Assembly (NCBI RefSeq): GCF_030272615.1
Contig: NC_081408.1
Span: 606,163,673-606,227,672, forward strand
DNA from: Cryptomeria japonica
Taxonomy: Eukaryota > Streptophyta > Pinopsida > Cupressales > Cupressaceae
Length of the DNA: 64,000 bases
Reading direction: 5' to 3'
Positions 1 to 9,938 of the stretch are shown in pieces. The notes beneath the pieces are model-generated. The model made no database searches and was not told where the DNA came from. It saw only the letters and a list, made by a program, of their open reading frames with translations. Numbering within the stretch: the stretch's first letter is position 1; each line of letters starts with the position of its first letter. The position numbers were made by a program, and so were the translations under genes.

Positions 1-135
1 AAAGTCCCTCAAAAGTCTATCACTCCAGACATACCAATAAATGATAAGGGGAAAGGTATATTGGGAATGGATACACCGGTTTTGGATCAGAAACTATTAG
101 AGGATATTCCTTTGGTAGAGCCACTAGTACCTAAC
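1..135 (+). pseudogene. ORF2 fragment of element I, first piece
   Basis: Forty-five codons are open from base 1 in frame 1. They encode a hydrophilic stretch rich in Lys, Pro, Asp and Glu. The last five bases (CTAAC) are the target duplication of element A. The frame continues exactly at 7660 after A is removed, so this is the upstream part of the coding remnant at 7660-8292. I do not recognise the protein beyond its likeness in composition to the acidic linker of ORF2 in element D. Confidence 0.55.
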
Positions 136-1208
136 TGTAAAGCGGAAAATCGCGATCGAACCCTAATTGTTCTCCCCTCTTCCAACTCCGAGGAGAGAGA
201 AGGGAGGTTCGCTAGGATTCGATGGTTTTCACTTAGGGGAGAGACTTTACATTCAAAAGAGGGGTTGAAACCCACAAGATCCAATCCCACGCAATGCAAG
301 ATTGGATGCTAAATGTGTTTCAAGGGTTAAGACAGCAAGGCTACCCTCTTTTGTAAAGAATGTTGATAGAAGAATTAAGCTAAGCATGCATAGAAAGTGA
401 TAAAGATTCGCTTATAAACTGAGATAGGAATACAGTATGAAGCTGTGGACCTGGAATTAGTAGTAAAATGTCGATACAGCGCTGTCCTGCAAATTTGAGC
501 AAAAGTTGTCGGGACGATGGCGCCCGGCGCCACGGTCCTCCAAAAAATCCGCGAAACGAAGGGGGATCTGTTCGTCTCTACACAAGGATTCCAGATCTTC
601 AATTTCAGCTGCGTACCTGCAACCTTGTTCTAAGGATGTTTGTATCGTTATGTGCGAAGGTATAGATGTTGTATGTTGTATGTTGTAGCATGTAGTATGT
701 GATCTCCTCTTCAATGGTTGAATCCTTGACTTGAATGCAACACTTAGCCTTGAATGGAGACTTGAGATGATCAATTGCTTGAAGGAATGCTTGAATGCTT
801 GAATGCTTGAATGCTTGAGTATAGTTTCCACGCTTTTACATATATCCTCCTCATGCCAAATGAGAGAGAAAAATGTAGTTTATATACTTGTCATTTAGGG
901 CTGATAGACTGATTTTCCCGACCTTAGGCCGACCAGGAAAGTTAATTTCCAAATTGCAAACAAAAAGACCCGAGACCCCCTAGGAGACCGGGCCCAAAAT
1001 AGGACCCAGGGACCAGGGCGTTGGGCGCTCTGGTCCCACCTCCCGGGATAGCAGGGTGCAAGGTGGTTCAGGCCAGGGTGCTTGAAAAATGCAGTTTTCA
1101 GTGTCGTGAGCAAGTTTCGGGGTCTCCATTCAGGTTGCGTGTTGCGTCGCCATCGTGAAGACCGAAATGTAGTCGAAATTGCAAGTGTCGCAATTTTAGG
1201 ACGCTACA
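136..1208 (-). repeat. Element A 3' LTR (left)
   Basis: A 1,073-bp LTR in minus orientation, nearly identical to 6552-7654. It holds a GC-rich inverted repeat at 511-540, a short run of an 8-bp unit (TGCTTGAA) near 788-818 and a TATA-like signal near 880-887 on the minus strand. A 124-codon minus ORF at 457-831 recurs at 6873-7247 only because the LTR is duplicated. Confidence 0.93.
511..540. other. GC-rich palindromic hairpin in A LTR
   Basis: The core TGGCGCC-C-GGCGCCA is a perfect 7-bp inverted repeat with a one-base centre, flanked by GGAC and GTCC arms. The same module occurs at 6927-6956 in the other LTR. Related, partly diverged modules lie in the leader at 5494-5553 and 6121-6170. 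It stands out as GC-rich within an otherwise AT-rich element. Confidence 0.7.
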
Positions 1209-1952
1209 TTTAGCCCCCACTTTAGCAGGAGTATGTATGCTCATACTTCCGGTAAAGTACAAGGAAACAATATTGAAAGAATTTCACCACGTCAAGGAGG
1301 CAAGATACACCAAGCCCCCAGTGGACTAAGGATCTTACGACTTTGATTGACAAAGTAAAAGGGAAGATCACGAGGAAGAACCATGACTGTCAGTAGTAAG
1401 GTTCCCTCACTATGAGTCATGCAAGAAAGATATCAAAAATTTTCAAGGCAAGGCTAAATTTGCCAAGAAATTTTCAAGTATCTTGAAAAGATATGAACGG
1501 GATGTATGCCCCCCTACGTTAAAGCGATTGCACATGCCTCACCGGGGGTGATTGTTTTAACGTAGTGATACACATAAGAAATGAGAAAGGAAAGGAGCAC
1601 GTTATCGCAAGGATTTAGCCCCCAAGTGTGAGATAAACCCAAGGATAATAGACACAAAACATAAAGCACGAGGTGACCTCGCTTTCCTTGGGGTCAGTAT
1701 GCCGTATGATAATTCATGTATATATATCATATGTATGTATGCATAATTGTTCTTCATTCCCCAATCAAGGAAGGTCACCTAGAAGAAGGGAACACATGTG
1801 TCTTTTGAGTCAACATGAGAGAGATCAAGAGATCTCAATACTTTGCATCGTCCTCAAGTAAACAACACTAAGGACAACAAATAGAAGAATGAGAATAACA
1901 TATAGAAGAAGTAACGAAAGAGAGGAGGAAAGAATCTGCTATGCTAATGAAA
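1209..1952 (-). other. Element A region between gag stop and 3' LTR, with PPT
   Basis: A non-coding stretch between the gag stop and the 3' LTR. Read on the minus strand, the last bases before the LTR are the purine tract AAAGTGGGGGCTAAA (1209-1223), the probable polypurine tract for plus-strand priming. Element C carries the same tract at the same place. I see no other gene. The stretch is homologous to 23478-24219 in element C. Confidence 0.8.
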
Positions 1953-4900
1953 CTAGTCTAGCACGTCATCTACCCCCCGATCTTGCTGATCAATGTTTCG
2001 GGAAGGCAGGGAACACGCTAGAGGAGGAACATCCAACACAGCAGATGGAGCTATCACAAGATCCAAACACGGGCTATGTTCATGTTCCGAGCCACGTTGT
2101 TCTTGTCTAGGAGCTAGGATAAGTGCTTTAGAAAATTCATTAGATAAATGGTTATCAACATCAACAAGTTCATATTCACTATCAGAAGCAAGAGGAGTAA
2201 CATTTTCATCATGAATAACATTTTCATCCATATCATCATCAAGATTTATAAAAATAGGATCTTTAACTCGCACCGGATCAAGACCATCATGCATCTTATG
2301 TTTAGGAGATTTAGGCTCAATGTCCGGCTGAGGAGAAAATGGAATAATGCTTGTTGAAGGTGTTTTGGGAGATTGCAAAGTTTGATCTCTAAGACGACGC
2401 TTTCGCCGGCGTTCACGTGCAGAACGATTTCGTCTAGTCTTAGTAGGAAGTGGAGAAGATTGAGGAGGAGGAATGTTCTCATCCTTAGCACTTGGGTGTT
2501 TAGGTTGTGGTCTCTTAGGCTGGATAATAGGAGAAGAAGAAGGTCTCTTCTCTCTATAAAAAGAAGGAGGAGGAACTGCTCCATATAAAGGAGGAATTTT
2601 TGGTTTAGTGAGAAGCCCAAGTCCATCATGATGAGGAGGTATAGGTCTACTCTTAGGAAGTTTATTAGGCATAGACATAGTCACATCCATAGGGATGGGT
2701 TGGGAATCTTCTTGAGGAAAGACATTAGTTTTATCTTTCAAAGGAAGAACTTCCTTCTCAAGAATGATAGGAATATCAAGTTTAGGTGTTCTAGGTTCAC
2801 TTAGAGATAGGATCATATCTGTTTTCCACTTTTGATAAGATTTGAAAAGATGATCACTTCGCGGAGAAAGAGATTGGGATTGTTTAGGCCAAAAGTAATC
2901 AATAGGAACGCTAGAAGTTCTTTCAGCTGGTTTAAAGAGACTATGATTGACAGTAACAACTTCACCATTATGGGGAAATTTCAAACACTTATGAATAGGA
3001 GAAGCAATAGCTTTCATGGAAGATAGCCAAGGATAGCCAAGCTTCACACGAAATTGTTCGGCAGATGGAATAATAGCAAAGTTCACATCACGAGATTTGT
3101 TATGGACCTCAATAGGCAATGTAATAGAACCAATTGCAGGAGAAGAAAATGCATCAAATAATTTCACAATCACATCTATTTTGTCATATATCACTTGATT
3201 CAATTGCAAAGTAAAAAGGAATTCTTCAGTAATAACATTAATCATGCACGAAGGATCAATAAGCACTCCACGGCAAGGTGTATTCTTAACTTTTGCAACT
3301 ATGTATAAAGGACCATCAGGTGCCCTAATGGTTTCACTGGAATCAAATGTGATGGAAGATTCTTTAGGGATTTCTTGCTGCTCTACAAAGTTAATCACAT
3401 TCGAAGTCATAGACACAAGACCATCATATGAGAGAGAGGAATCATTAGCCTCAATTGCATTAGAGGTATGAGAAGGCAATGGATCAGTGAAAATCTGAAG
3501 ATTTTGGTTAGGAGGAGCTACAGATGTGTTGCCTTTATCATTCACTCCAGAAACAGAGATAGTATTGTTATCAATCAAATCTTGAATTTTACCCTTTAAA
3601 GAAAAACATTTTTCAGTATCATGCCCAGGCTGACGGTGAAATTGACAAAAAGATTTGTTATCAAAATAAGGTGAAGTAATCTTTGCAGGATCAATTTGTC
3701 TTATAGGAGGAAGAGTAAGCACATTTTGTTCCAATAACTTATTCATAATACTATGCAATGATTCATTCAAAGGAGTATACTTTCTTTCTTTCTTGAAAAA
3801 TTTAGAAATAGGAGGCACACCTGATGCTGCATTCACATTGTTGTTGATGATGTTTTCATTGAATTTGATGGAATCTCTGTTCGGTTTAAACTTCCCAAAT
3901 GGTTGTTGACTGCTATCACCCTTATCACTCAGAGCCATAGGATGTGATTGTTCCATTTGACTCACAGTCAGTTGATAATTGTGAAGAGTTGCACACAACT
4001 GTTGGAAAGAAGTAAACTCAGAAAACAGAAGTTTGTCTCGAATATCTTTTTGTAAATTAGAAATAAAGATTCTTTGAATATCATTGTCAGGCACTGGAAA
4101 AGAAATTTGAGCATACAAATGCTTATATCTACCAATGAAATCAGTCACTTTTTCTTTAACACCTTGTTTACAATGCATTAAATCAATCAAAGTAACTTTA
4201 GGACTTATATTGTTTTGAAATTGTTGAATGAAAGCATTTGCAAGTTGTTCGAAAGAAGTAATAGAATAGGAAGGCAACGAGCAATACCATTGTAGGGCTT
4301 TGTCTCTTAATGTTCTAGTAAACAATTTTGCAAGCAACCTTTGGTCATAAGCAAAATCGGTACATATTGTTTGAAAAGTCTTAACATGTGTTAGAGGATC
4401 TCCTTTACCATTATAAAGTTCCAAATGCGGGATTTCAACATGTTTAGGAGGGATAGCTCGAACAATGTCAAGAGAAAGTGGGCTCGCAACGTCAAATGTG
4501 GGCACACTAAACTTAGATTGATTCATAGAGGCAATTTGTTGCTGTAAAGAAGAGACAGTTTGTGCAAGATTGTTAATGGTCGCTTCAGTCGAAGAGTTCA
4601 TATTAGATGTGTTAGATTGAGATGGAGGTGTTATGTTATTGAAAGAAGGTAAAGAGTAAGGTGGTGGGACTCTATGATAGTTAGTCATAGGAGATGATTG
4701 GACAAGAGGAACACTACAAGGAGGAATGGAATGGTTAAACGAATTGCCCCCTTGTGTCATGTTCATTTGTGGTGATATAATAGGCACACTCATTGAAGGA
4801 ATGAATGAAGAAGTCGGATTGAATGAAGGAAGAGGGTTAATTGAAGAAGAAGGGTTGCCCCCATGACTGGTGATCATAGGAGGAATGTCTTGTGTAGAAG

Positions 4901-5381
4901 TAGCCATTATGTTTGATGTAAAAGTAGGTATGCTAGCAATAGAAGTTGTCAAAGGAATAGAATGATTGACTTGAGTAGGAGGTTGTGTATAACCCAAATT
5001 TTCAGCACAACTCTTCATAGGCATCACATTTGAATCCACAATGTGTGCAATACCACGCAAAATATCAATTCCATTCTTATCACTTTGAAGCATACGTTTT
5101 AGACCCTCAATTAAAGGAAGAGCTTGACTATCAGGGTATTCTTGAGACATCCATTGTCGAAAATCGTCAAATTGGTTATCCAATTTCGAAAGTTGTTCTA
5201 CGGAAACCTCATGGAGAGCTTCTTCATCATTAGGAGGATTAGAGGAATTACCCATGTCCTCGTTAAAAAGGCTATTCAAATTAGGTTCCATCTCCTCAGT
5301 AGTTAAACCTCGGAAAGACTTAATTCTACGGCTTCGTCTAATGGGAATAGTGTAAGTAGGGCTTATTGTTGTAAAACTCAT
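1953..5381 (-). CDS. gag: Gag polyprotein with degenerate protease domain (element A)
   Basis: An intact 1,142-residue Ty3/gypsy capsid protein, which would form the virus-like particle. From the N-terminus: a Pro/Ser/Asn-rich region; a retrotransposon gag domain around residues 330-480 with an ALQWY core; and an FCxFHxxxGHxxxxC zinc-binding motif near 577-592 followed by the helix usual in this lineage. A retropepsin-like fold around 695-800 ends in a GYPWLSS segment. At the expected protease catalytic site (about residue 709) the sequence is Asp-Pro-Ser-Cys, not Asp-Ser/Thr/Gly-Gly, so proteolysis is doubtful. A basic, Pro-rich tail follows (about 900-1030), then an acidic C-terminus. No RT follows. 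The start was chosen because element C has an equivalent ATG. An uninterrupted ORF this long is unusual in this window. Confidence 0.93.
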   Translation of the reverse strand: MSFTTISPTYTIPIRRSRRIKSFRGLTTEEMEPNLNSLFNEDMGNSSNPPNDEEALHEVSVEQLSKLDNQFDDFRQWMSQEYPDSQALPLIEGLKRMLQSDKNGIDILRGIAHIVDSNVMPMKSCAENLGYTQPPTQVNHSIPLTTSIASIPTFTSNIMATSTQDIPPMITSHGGNPSSSINPLPSFNPTSSFIPSMSVPIISPQMNMTQGGNSFNHSIPPCSVPLVQSSPMTNYHRVPPPYSLPSFNNITPPSQSNTSNMNSSTEATINNLAQTVSSLQQQIASMNQSKFSVPTFDVASPLSLDIVRAIPPKHVEIPHLELYNGKGDPLTHVKTFQTICTDFAYDQRLLAKLFTRTLRDKALQWYCSLPSYSITSFEQLANAFIQQFQNNISPKVTLIDLMHCKQGVKEKVTDFIGRYKHLYAQISFPVPDNDIQRIFISNLQKDIRDKLLFSEFTSFQQLCATLHNYQLTVSQMEQSHPMALSDKGDSSQQPFGKFKPNRDSIKFNENIINNNVNAASGVPPISKFFKKERKYTPLNESLHSIMNKLLEQNVLTLPPIRQIDPAKITSPYFDNKSFCQFHRQPGHDTEKCFSLKGKIQDLIDNNTISVSGVNDKGNTSVAPPNQNLQIFTDPLPSHTSNAIEANDSSLSYDGLVSMTSNVINFVEQQEIPKESSITFDSSETIRAPDGPLYIVAKVKNTPCRGVLIDPSCMINVITEEFLFTLQLNQVIYDKIDVIVKLFDAFSSPAIGSITLPIEVHNKSRDVNFAIIPSAEQFRVKLGYPWLSSMKAIASPIHKCLKFPHNGEVVTVNHSLFKPAERTSSVPIDYFWPKQSQSLSPRSDHLFKSYQKWKTDMILSLSEPRTPKLDIPIILEKEVLPLKDKTNVFPQEDSQPIPMDVTMSMPNKLPKSRPIPPHHDGLGLLTKPKIPPLYGAVPPPSFYREKRPSSSPIIQPKRPQPKHPSAKDENIPPPQSSPLPTKTRRNRSARERRRKRRLRDQTLQSPKTPSTSIIPFSPQPDIEPKSPKHKMHDGLDPVRVKDPIFINLDDDMDENVIHDENVTPLASDSEYELVDVDNHLSNEFSKALILAPRQEQRGSEHEHSPCLDLVIAPSAVLDVPPLACSLPSRNIDQQDRGVDDVLD

Positions 5382-6551
5382 GCACTAGAAAGAGAGAGAA
5401 GATTTTGAATTTAGAGGTAGCAATTTTCAGTAAAATCAGCCAATCTTCTGGATTTAAGCTATTAAATGCAATCACAACAGTCTCCCGAAATTTCGAAAAA
5501 AATGTCCGGGACCGTGGCGCTCGGAGTGCAACATGGTCCTTGCAACTTTTTTCGAAATTTGCAGGGATGAAAGGTATGATGATTTTAAAGCTAATCTGAA
5601 AAAATTGAGTGATTTTACGATCTGTAGAGAGGCCAAATTAGAGTTGCAATCTCGAAATTGAACCCTACCAAGATTGTCGAAAAATGCAAAATTTGAATTT
5701 TGAAAAAGAGAGGGAAACTAAAATTTTGAATTTTATGATTTTAGAGGGAATGTCAAGAGCAATGCAAATTTTGAAATTTGAAAATTGACTCAATTTCACG
5801 CAAAATTCAATTTTGAAAGCGGAAATCAAAGTTGTTGTAATTAAGCACTTAATTTCAAAAGTCACAAATTGCAAGAATTTGAATAAAGCACTGAAATTTT
5901 TAATGAATGATAACACACATTTCAGATTTAGGACAGTAAGAACACAATTTTGACACAAAATTTCAATTTCAATGATTTTTAAATGTTTAGAAGCCTTAAT
6001 CCAAGCAATCACAAGACCAACTTTGACTGTAATTTTGAAGGTGTTATAATTGATAAAATCAGCCAAAATTCTGAATTTTAGCAGAAAAACACAGTAAGAT
6101 CTTGCTCCCGATATTTCGGAAAAAATGTCGAGGACGATGGCGCTCGGCGCCACGGTCCTCGCAACTTTTTTCCAAATTTTCAGGGATGAAAGCTATTGTG
6201 ATTTTATTGCGGAATCCAAAGTTACAGCTGATTTGGAGATGTTTTGATCAGTGAAATTGTCGGACAAAGGTTGAATCAAGAGGGTTTCAAAAATTAGGGT
6301 TTTGACACTTAACCACTTAATTTTCAGAATTAAAGCACAAATATGAATTGAAAATTTGTAATAGAAGGGCAGATCTGAAACAGGCATTAACATTTAGACA
6401 TTTCGCAAGTTCAATTGCTAAAAAGAAAATTTAGGGTTTTTATGCAATCACCTCTAAAATTTTGCAAAAGATCAAACATGGAAATGTAATCAATTTTTTC
6501 AGATCTAAGCATGAAAAATCAGAAAGGATGTTCACGTCGGGTTCACCAAAA
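5382..6551 (-). other. Element A 5' leader with PBS
   Basis: An AT-rich leader of about 1.2 kb between the PBS and the gag ATG. It has two long hairpin modules (5494-5553 and 6121-6170) with GGAC/GTCC arms around a GGCGC core, flanked by A-rich and T-rich runs that extend the stem. The PBS is at about 6535-6550, starting TGGTGAACCCGAC on the minus strand one base from the LTR. I could not assign the tRNA. Element C has the same PBS. A 162-codon AT-rich ORF at 5665-6153 reads in the sense direction but shows no recognisable domain. Confidence 0.75.
6121..6170. other. Leader hairpin of element A
   Basis: The stem pairs CGAGGAC with GTCCTCG and, inside it, TGGCGC with GCGCCA around a three-base loop, with A-rich and T-rich outer arms. 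It is within about 430 bases of the PBS on the predicted genomic RNA. A dimerisation or packaging role is only a hypothesis. Confidence 0.7.
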
Positions 6552-7654
6552 TGTAAAGCAGAAAATCGCGATCGAACCCTAGTTGTTCTCCCCTCTTCCA
6601 ACTCCGAGGAGAGAGAAGGGAGGTTCGCTAGGATTCGATGGTTTTCACTTAGGGGAGAGACTTTACATTCAAAAGAGGGGTTGAAACCCACAAGATCCAA
6701 TCCCACGCAATGCAAGATTGGATGCTAAATGTGTTTCAAGGGTTAAGACAGCAAGGCTACCCTCTTTTGTAAAGAATGTTGATAGAAGAATTAAGCTAAG
6801 CATGCATAGAAAGTGATAAAGATTCGCTTATAAACTGAGATAGGAATGTAGTATGAAGCTGCGGACCTGGAATTAGCAGTAAAATGTCGATACGGCGCTG
6901 TCCTGCAAATTTGAGCAAAAGTTGTCAGGACGATGGCGCCCGGCGCCACGGTCCTCCAAAAAATCCGCGAAACGAAGGGGGATCTTTTCGTCTCTGCACA
7001 AGGATTCCAGATCTTCAATTTCAGCCGCGTACCTGCAACCTTGTTCTAAGGATGTTTGTATCGTTATGTGCGAAGGTATAGATGTTGTATGTTGTATGTT
7101 GTAGTATGTAGTATGTGATCTCCTCTTCAATGGTTGAATCCTTGACTTGAATGCAACACTTAGCCTTGAATGGAGACTTGAGATGATCAATTGCTTGAAG
7201 GAATGCTTGAATGCTTGAATGCTTGAACGCTTGAGTATAGTTTCCACGCTTTTACATATATCCTCCTCATGCCAAATGAGAGAGAAAAATGTAGTTTATA
7301 TACTTGTCATTTAGGGCTGATAGACTGATTTTCCCGACCTTAGGCCAACCAGGAAAGTTAATTTCCAAATTGCAAACAAAAAGACCCGAGACCCCCTAGG
7401 AGACCGGGCCCAAAATAGGACCCAGGGACCAGGGCGCTGGGCGCCATGGTCCTGGGGACCAGGGCACTGGGCGCTCTTGTCCCACCTCCCGGGACAGCAG
7501 GGTGCAAGGAGGTTCAGGCCAGGGTGCTTGAAAAATGCAGTTTTCAGTGTCGTGAGCAAGTTTCGGGGTCTCCATTCAGGTTGCGTGTTGCGTCACCATC
7601 GTGAAGACCGAAATGCAGTGAAAATTGCAAGTGTCGCAATTTTAGGACGCTACA
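6552..7654 (-). repeat. Element A 5' LTR (right)
   Basis: A 1,103-bp LTR that should drive transcription of A toward lower coordinates. It is about 30 bp longer than the left LTR because of an extra GC-rich segment near 7441-7480 that forms part of a GGACC...GGTCC palindromic cluster. The next base after TACA starts the CTAAC duplication. Confidence 0.93.
7295..7302 (-). promoter_or_regulatory. Putative TATA box of element A
   Basis: TATATAAA on the minus strand inside the 5' LTR, at a plausible distance from the LTR end for a U3/R junction. It is predicted from the motif alone; no transcription start can be read from sequence. Confidence 0.5.
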
Positions 7655-7659
7655 CTAAC

Positions 7660-8292
7660 ATAGAGACACTGGTAAATAACATTGAAACTATACAGGATAA
7701 GCAGGATACACCAGAAAAAAATATTCTAGATATAGAGGTTATTGATGTGGATACAAAAAATAAGTAGGTTGAGGATATTGAATCTCTGACACCAAATGTA
7801 CATACTGAAGAGGTTAAGGTTGAAAAGGTTACCGCACCAAGTGGCGAAGCCACTAGTGCAATTGAAGAGGTTGAATCCTTCGAGAATATTTTGGATAGTC
7901 ATTCATTGTTGGCACTCGACTCATCCGGTCAAGTTGATTTTGCATAGAAGAATATTGACTAGTTGAGCCGTTTTGAATTGATGTGTGTTGTAGCTCAAAA
8001 GTTAAGGAAAGGATTGAAGAAAAGCAGGTTATTGAGAAGGACATTTTGGTTTTGTAGTAGCTTGCACCAGAATATAAGGTAGATCAGATTGGAAGCCCAT
8101 CCAACAAATTGAAAGGTTTGACAGAGCATATTTCCAAAACGTTTAAAACTATTCAATAGGTATCAAATCAACAATTGATTGAGTGATATAATGCAGCACA
8201 AAAGGTGAATTGTGACAACATGATTTCATCTGACAAGGCTAAGATGACAGATGAAATAACAAAGATCAATGTGGCTCTAAATAAGTGTAGCA
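7660..8292 (+). pseudogene. ORF2 remnant of element I, second piece
   Basis: This continues the frame of 1-135 without offset. It begins with an acidic Thr/Glu/Val-rich linker, like the middle of ORF2 in element D. After one frameshift near 8000 comes a helical region with the pattern I/L-A-P...QI...KL...L...I that matches D ORF2 around 46900-47060. Premature stops are mostly TAG, for example in the linker near 7765 and twice near 7945-7960. The last five bases, TAGCA, are the target duplication of element H. The function is unknown. Confidence 0.5.
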
Positions 8293-9370
8293 TGTTCGTA
8301 TTATAGATGTGTTGCATTGGTTTTGTCATTGATGTCAACACTTATCCTTGTGGAGATCTTTGGTTATGTTGAATCGACACATTATGTTCACCGACATGTT
8401 TAGTGACTTATGCACAGTCACCAGTATATTGTTCACTGATAGGTTATATTGTTCACTGGCAAAAAGGATGACTTGTTATCATTTCAAGATCACTTGGTTA
8501 TATCGAAGACATGGTTTGGACACTTAGTCTTGGTACTTTGGTTATTGGTCTAATCGGGTTGACATATTTGCTGTTATAAAAAAATTGGTCTAGATTATGG
8601 ACTGGCATGCATTATCTATTCCAGATCAGCATGACATGTTATGAAGATGATTAATTTATTGGATATTGTTGTAATTGTATTGAGCCGACATGATGCATCA
8701 CATATTGACTTATTTGTAATTGATTTAATTATAATATTCTTAGTTAGCCGACCTACACATTTGGTCTTAGGTTTTGGTATATATGTAAGATCTCATTTGT
8801 GAGATGATGTAATAGCATAGGGAGATGGTATATGGTTAAGGTATTGTAACATGATATGTGCGAATATTGAATATCATATGAGCATACCATAGAGAAGGTT
8901 CAAGGAAGGTTTGAAGGTGATTATCAAAGCTTAACCGGTACTGAATCTAGCATTGGAGATGCTACTTTGAATAGTACATTATTCTAGGATTTAACCATCC
9001 TACTGTAGTCATTGTGACTCCCATTTGAGCAGTGTGCTCTAGGCAGTTGGCCTTTTTGCATGTGCAGGCCCCATTTGTATACACATACTATTTATAGTAG
9101 TATCATCTAATTGTGGGTAAGGTTTCCCACCATGGTTTTTCCCCTTATAGGGTTTCTGTGTTAAAATATCTATGTTATGTGTTGTGGATGTTGTTTCTCT
9201 TTCTGTTTCATGCATTGAGTTTCACTGGTATTAATATTAATTGCTAATCTGTCTACTGACATTAAGTTTGGTTTACCAGTATTAAGTATCAAGTTTGATT
9301 AAGTTATATTTTGGTTGAAATTAATTGACAACTGATTCACCCCCCTCTCAGTTGCCTCCGGGTCCTAACA
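8293..9370 (+). repeat. Element H 5' LTR
   Basis: A 1,078-bp LTR starting TGTTCG and ending TCCTAACA, homologous to 15452-16515. It contains a TATATATG signal near 8776 that may act as a TATA box. The U3 start includes a CATTGATGTCAAC segment that takes part in the inverted repeat described for the 3' LTR junction. Confidence 0.93.
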
Positions 9371-9372
9371 AT

Positions 9373-9388
9373 TGGTGTCAAAGCTAAG
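9373..9388 (+). other. Element H primer binding site
   Basis: TGGTGTCAAAGC two bases after the LTR. It is a variant of the TGGTATCAGAGC type complementary to the 3' end of initiator tRNA-Met, the usual primer of plant copia elements. Confidence 0.75.
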
Positions 9389-9938
9389 TCCTCTTTTTGC
9401 AGAAGTTTAACAACTTGAGGAGATTCTATGGCAACTAATTTTTCAAGAAGGGGAGTCCGAAACTTGATGAAACAAACTATGGTATATGGAAGATCAGAAT
9501 GGAGACACATTTGAATTGCATTGGAAGAGACATATGGGATTTTATAAATAATGGCTATGTTGTTCCTTTACCGAATCAACCTCATCCACCAACATTAGCT
9601 AAAGATCAGGAAAATGATTTCAAAGCAAGAGAAGCAATTTTGAGCGCATTATCAGATCATTAAATCATGGGATTATCAAATCGATCTACTGCTAAAGCTA
9701 TTTGGGATAAATTGGAGACATTGAATGAAGGAGATACCAGTGTCAAAATTAAAAAACCAGAATGCTTCTACGTTAGGTATGAAAATCTGAAAATGGAAGA
9801 AGATGAAAGAATTTTTTCTTTTATGGAAAGGGTTAATGAAATTGTTTTAAGAATACAATGTTGTGGAGGTTCCTTGAGTGAAGATGAAATTGTTTCTAAA
9901 GTTTTAAGAGCATTTCCACCAACATACAAAATGAAAGT

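Larger units (their letters stand above)
136..7654 (-). mobile_element. Element A: gag-only Ty3/gypsy LTR element
   Basis: A complete minus-strand LTR element of 7,519 bp. LTRs lie at 136-1208 and 6552-7654, both starting TGTA and ending TACA. The 5-bp duplication CTAAC is perfect (131-135 and 7655-7659). The PBS abuts the right LTR and the PPT abuts the left LTR, so transcription runs right to left. The only coding region is an intact gag-protease-like ORF of 1,142 codons. No reverse transcriptase, RNase H or integrase is present, so it must be mobilised in trans. The two LTRs differ at roughly 2 percent of positions plus one indel of about 30 bp. Confidence 0.93.

Noticed and set aside
61-312. 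83-codon plus ORF at the left edge
   Set aside because: It runs from element I across the TSD into the LTR of A, so most of it is LTR sequence. Only the first part belongs to a coding remnant.
457-831. 124-codon minus ORF, repeated at 6873-7247
   Set aside because: It lies wholly inside both LTRs of A and recurs only because the LTR is duplicated. It has no domain and low sequence complexity.
5665-6153. 162-codon minus ORF in the leader of A
   Set aside because: It is in the sense direction of A and begins in the leader hairpin, so an upstream ORF is possible. Its Phe/Ile/Lys composition is what AT-rich leader sequence gives by chance, and element C does not clearly keep it.
9373-9388. tRNA-like similarity at the PBS sites
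   Set aside because: Only the 3'-end complement of a tRNA is present; no cloverleaf could be read around any PBS, so no tRNA gene is called.
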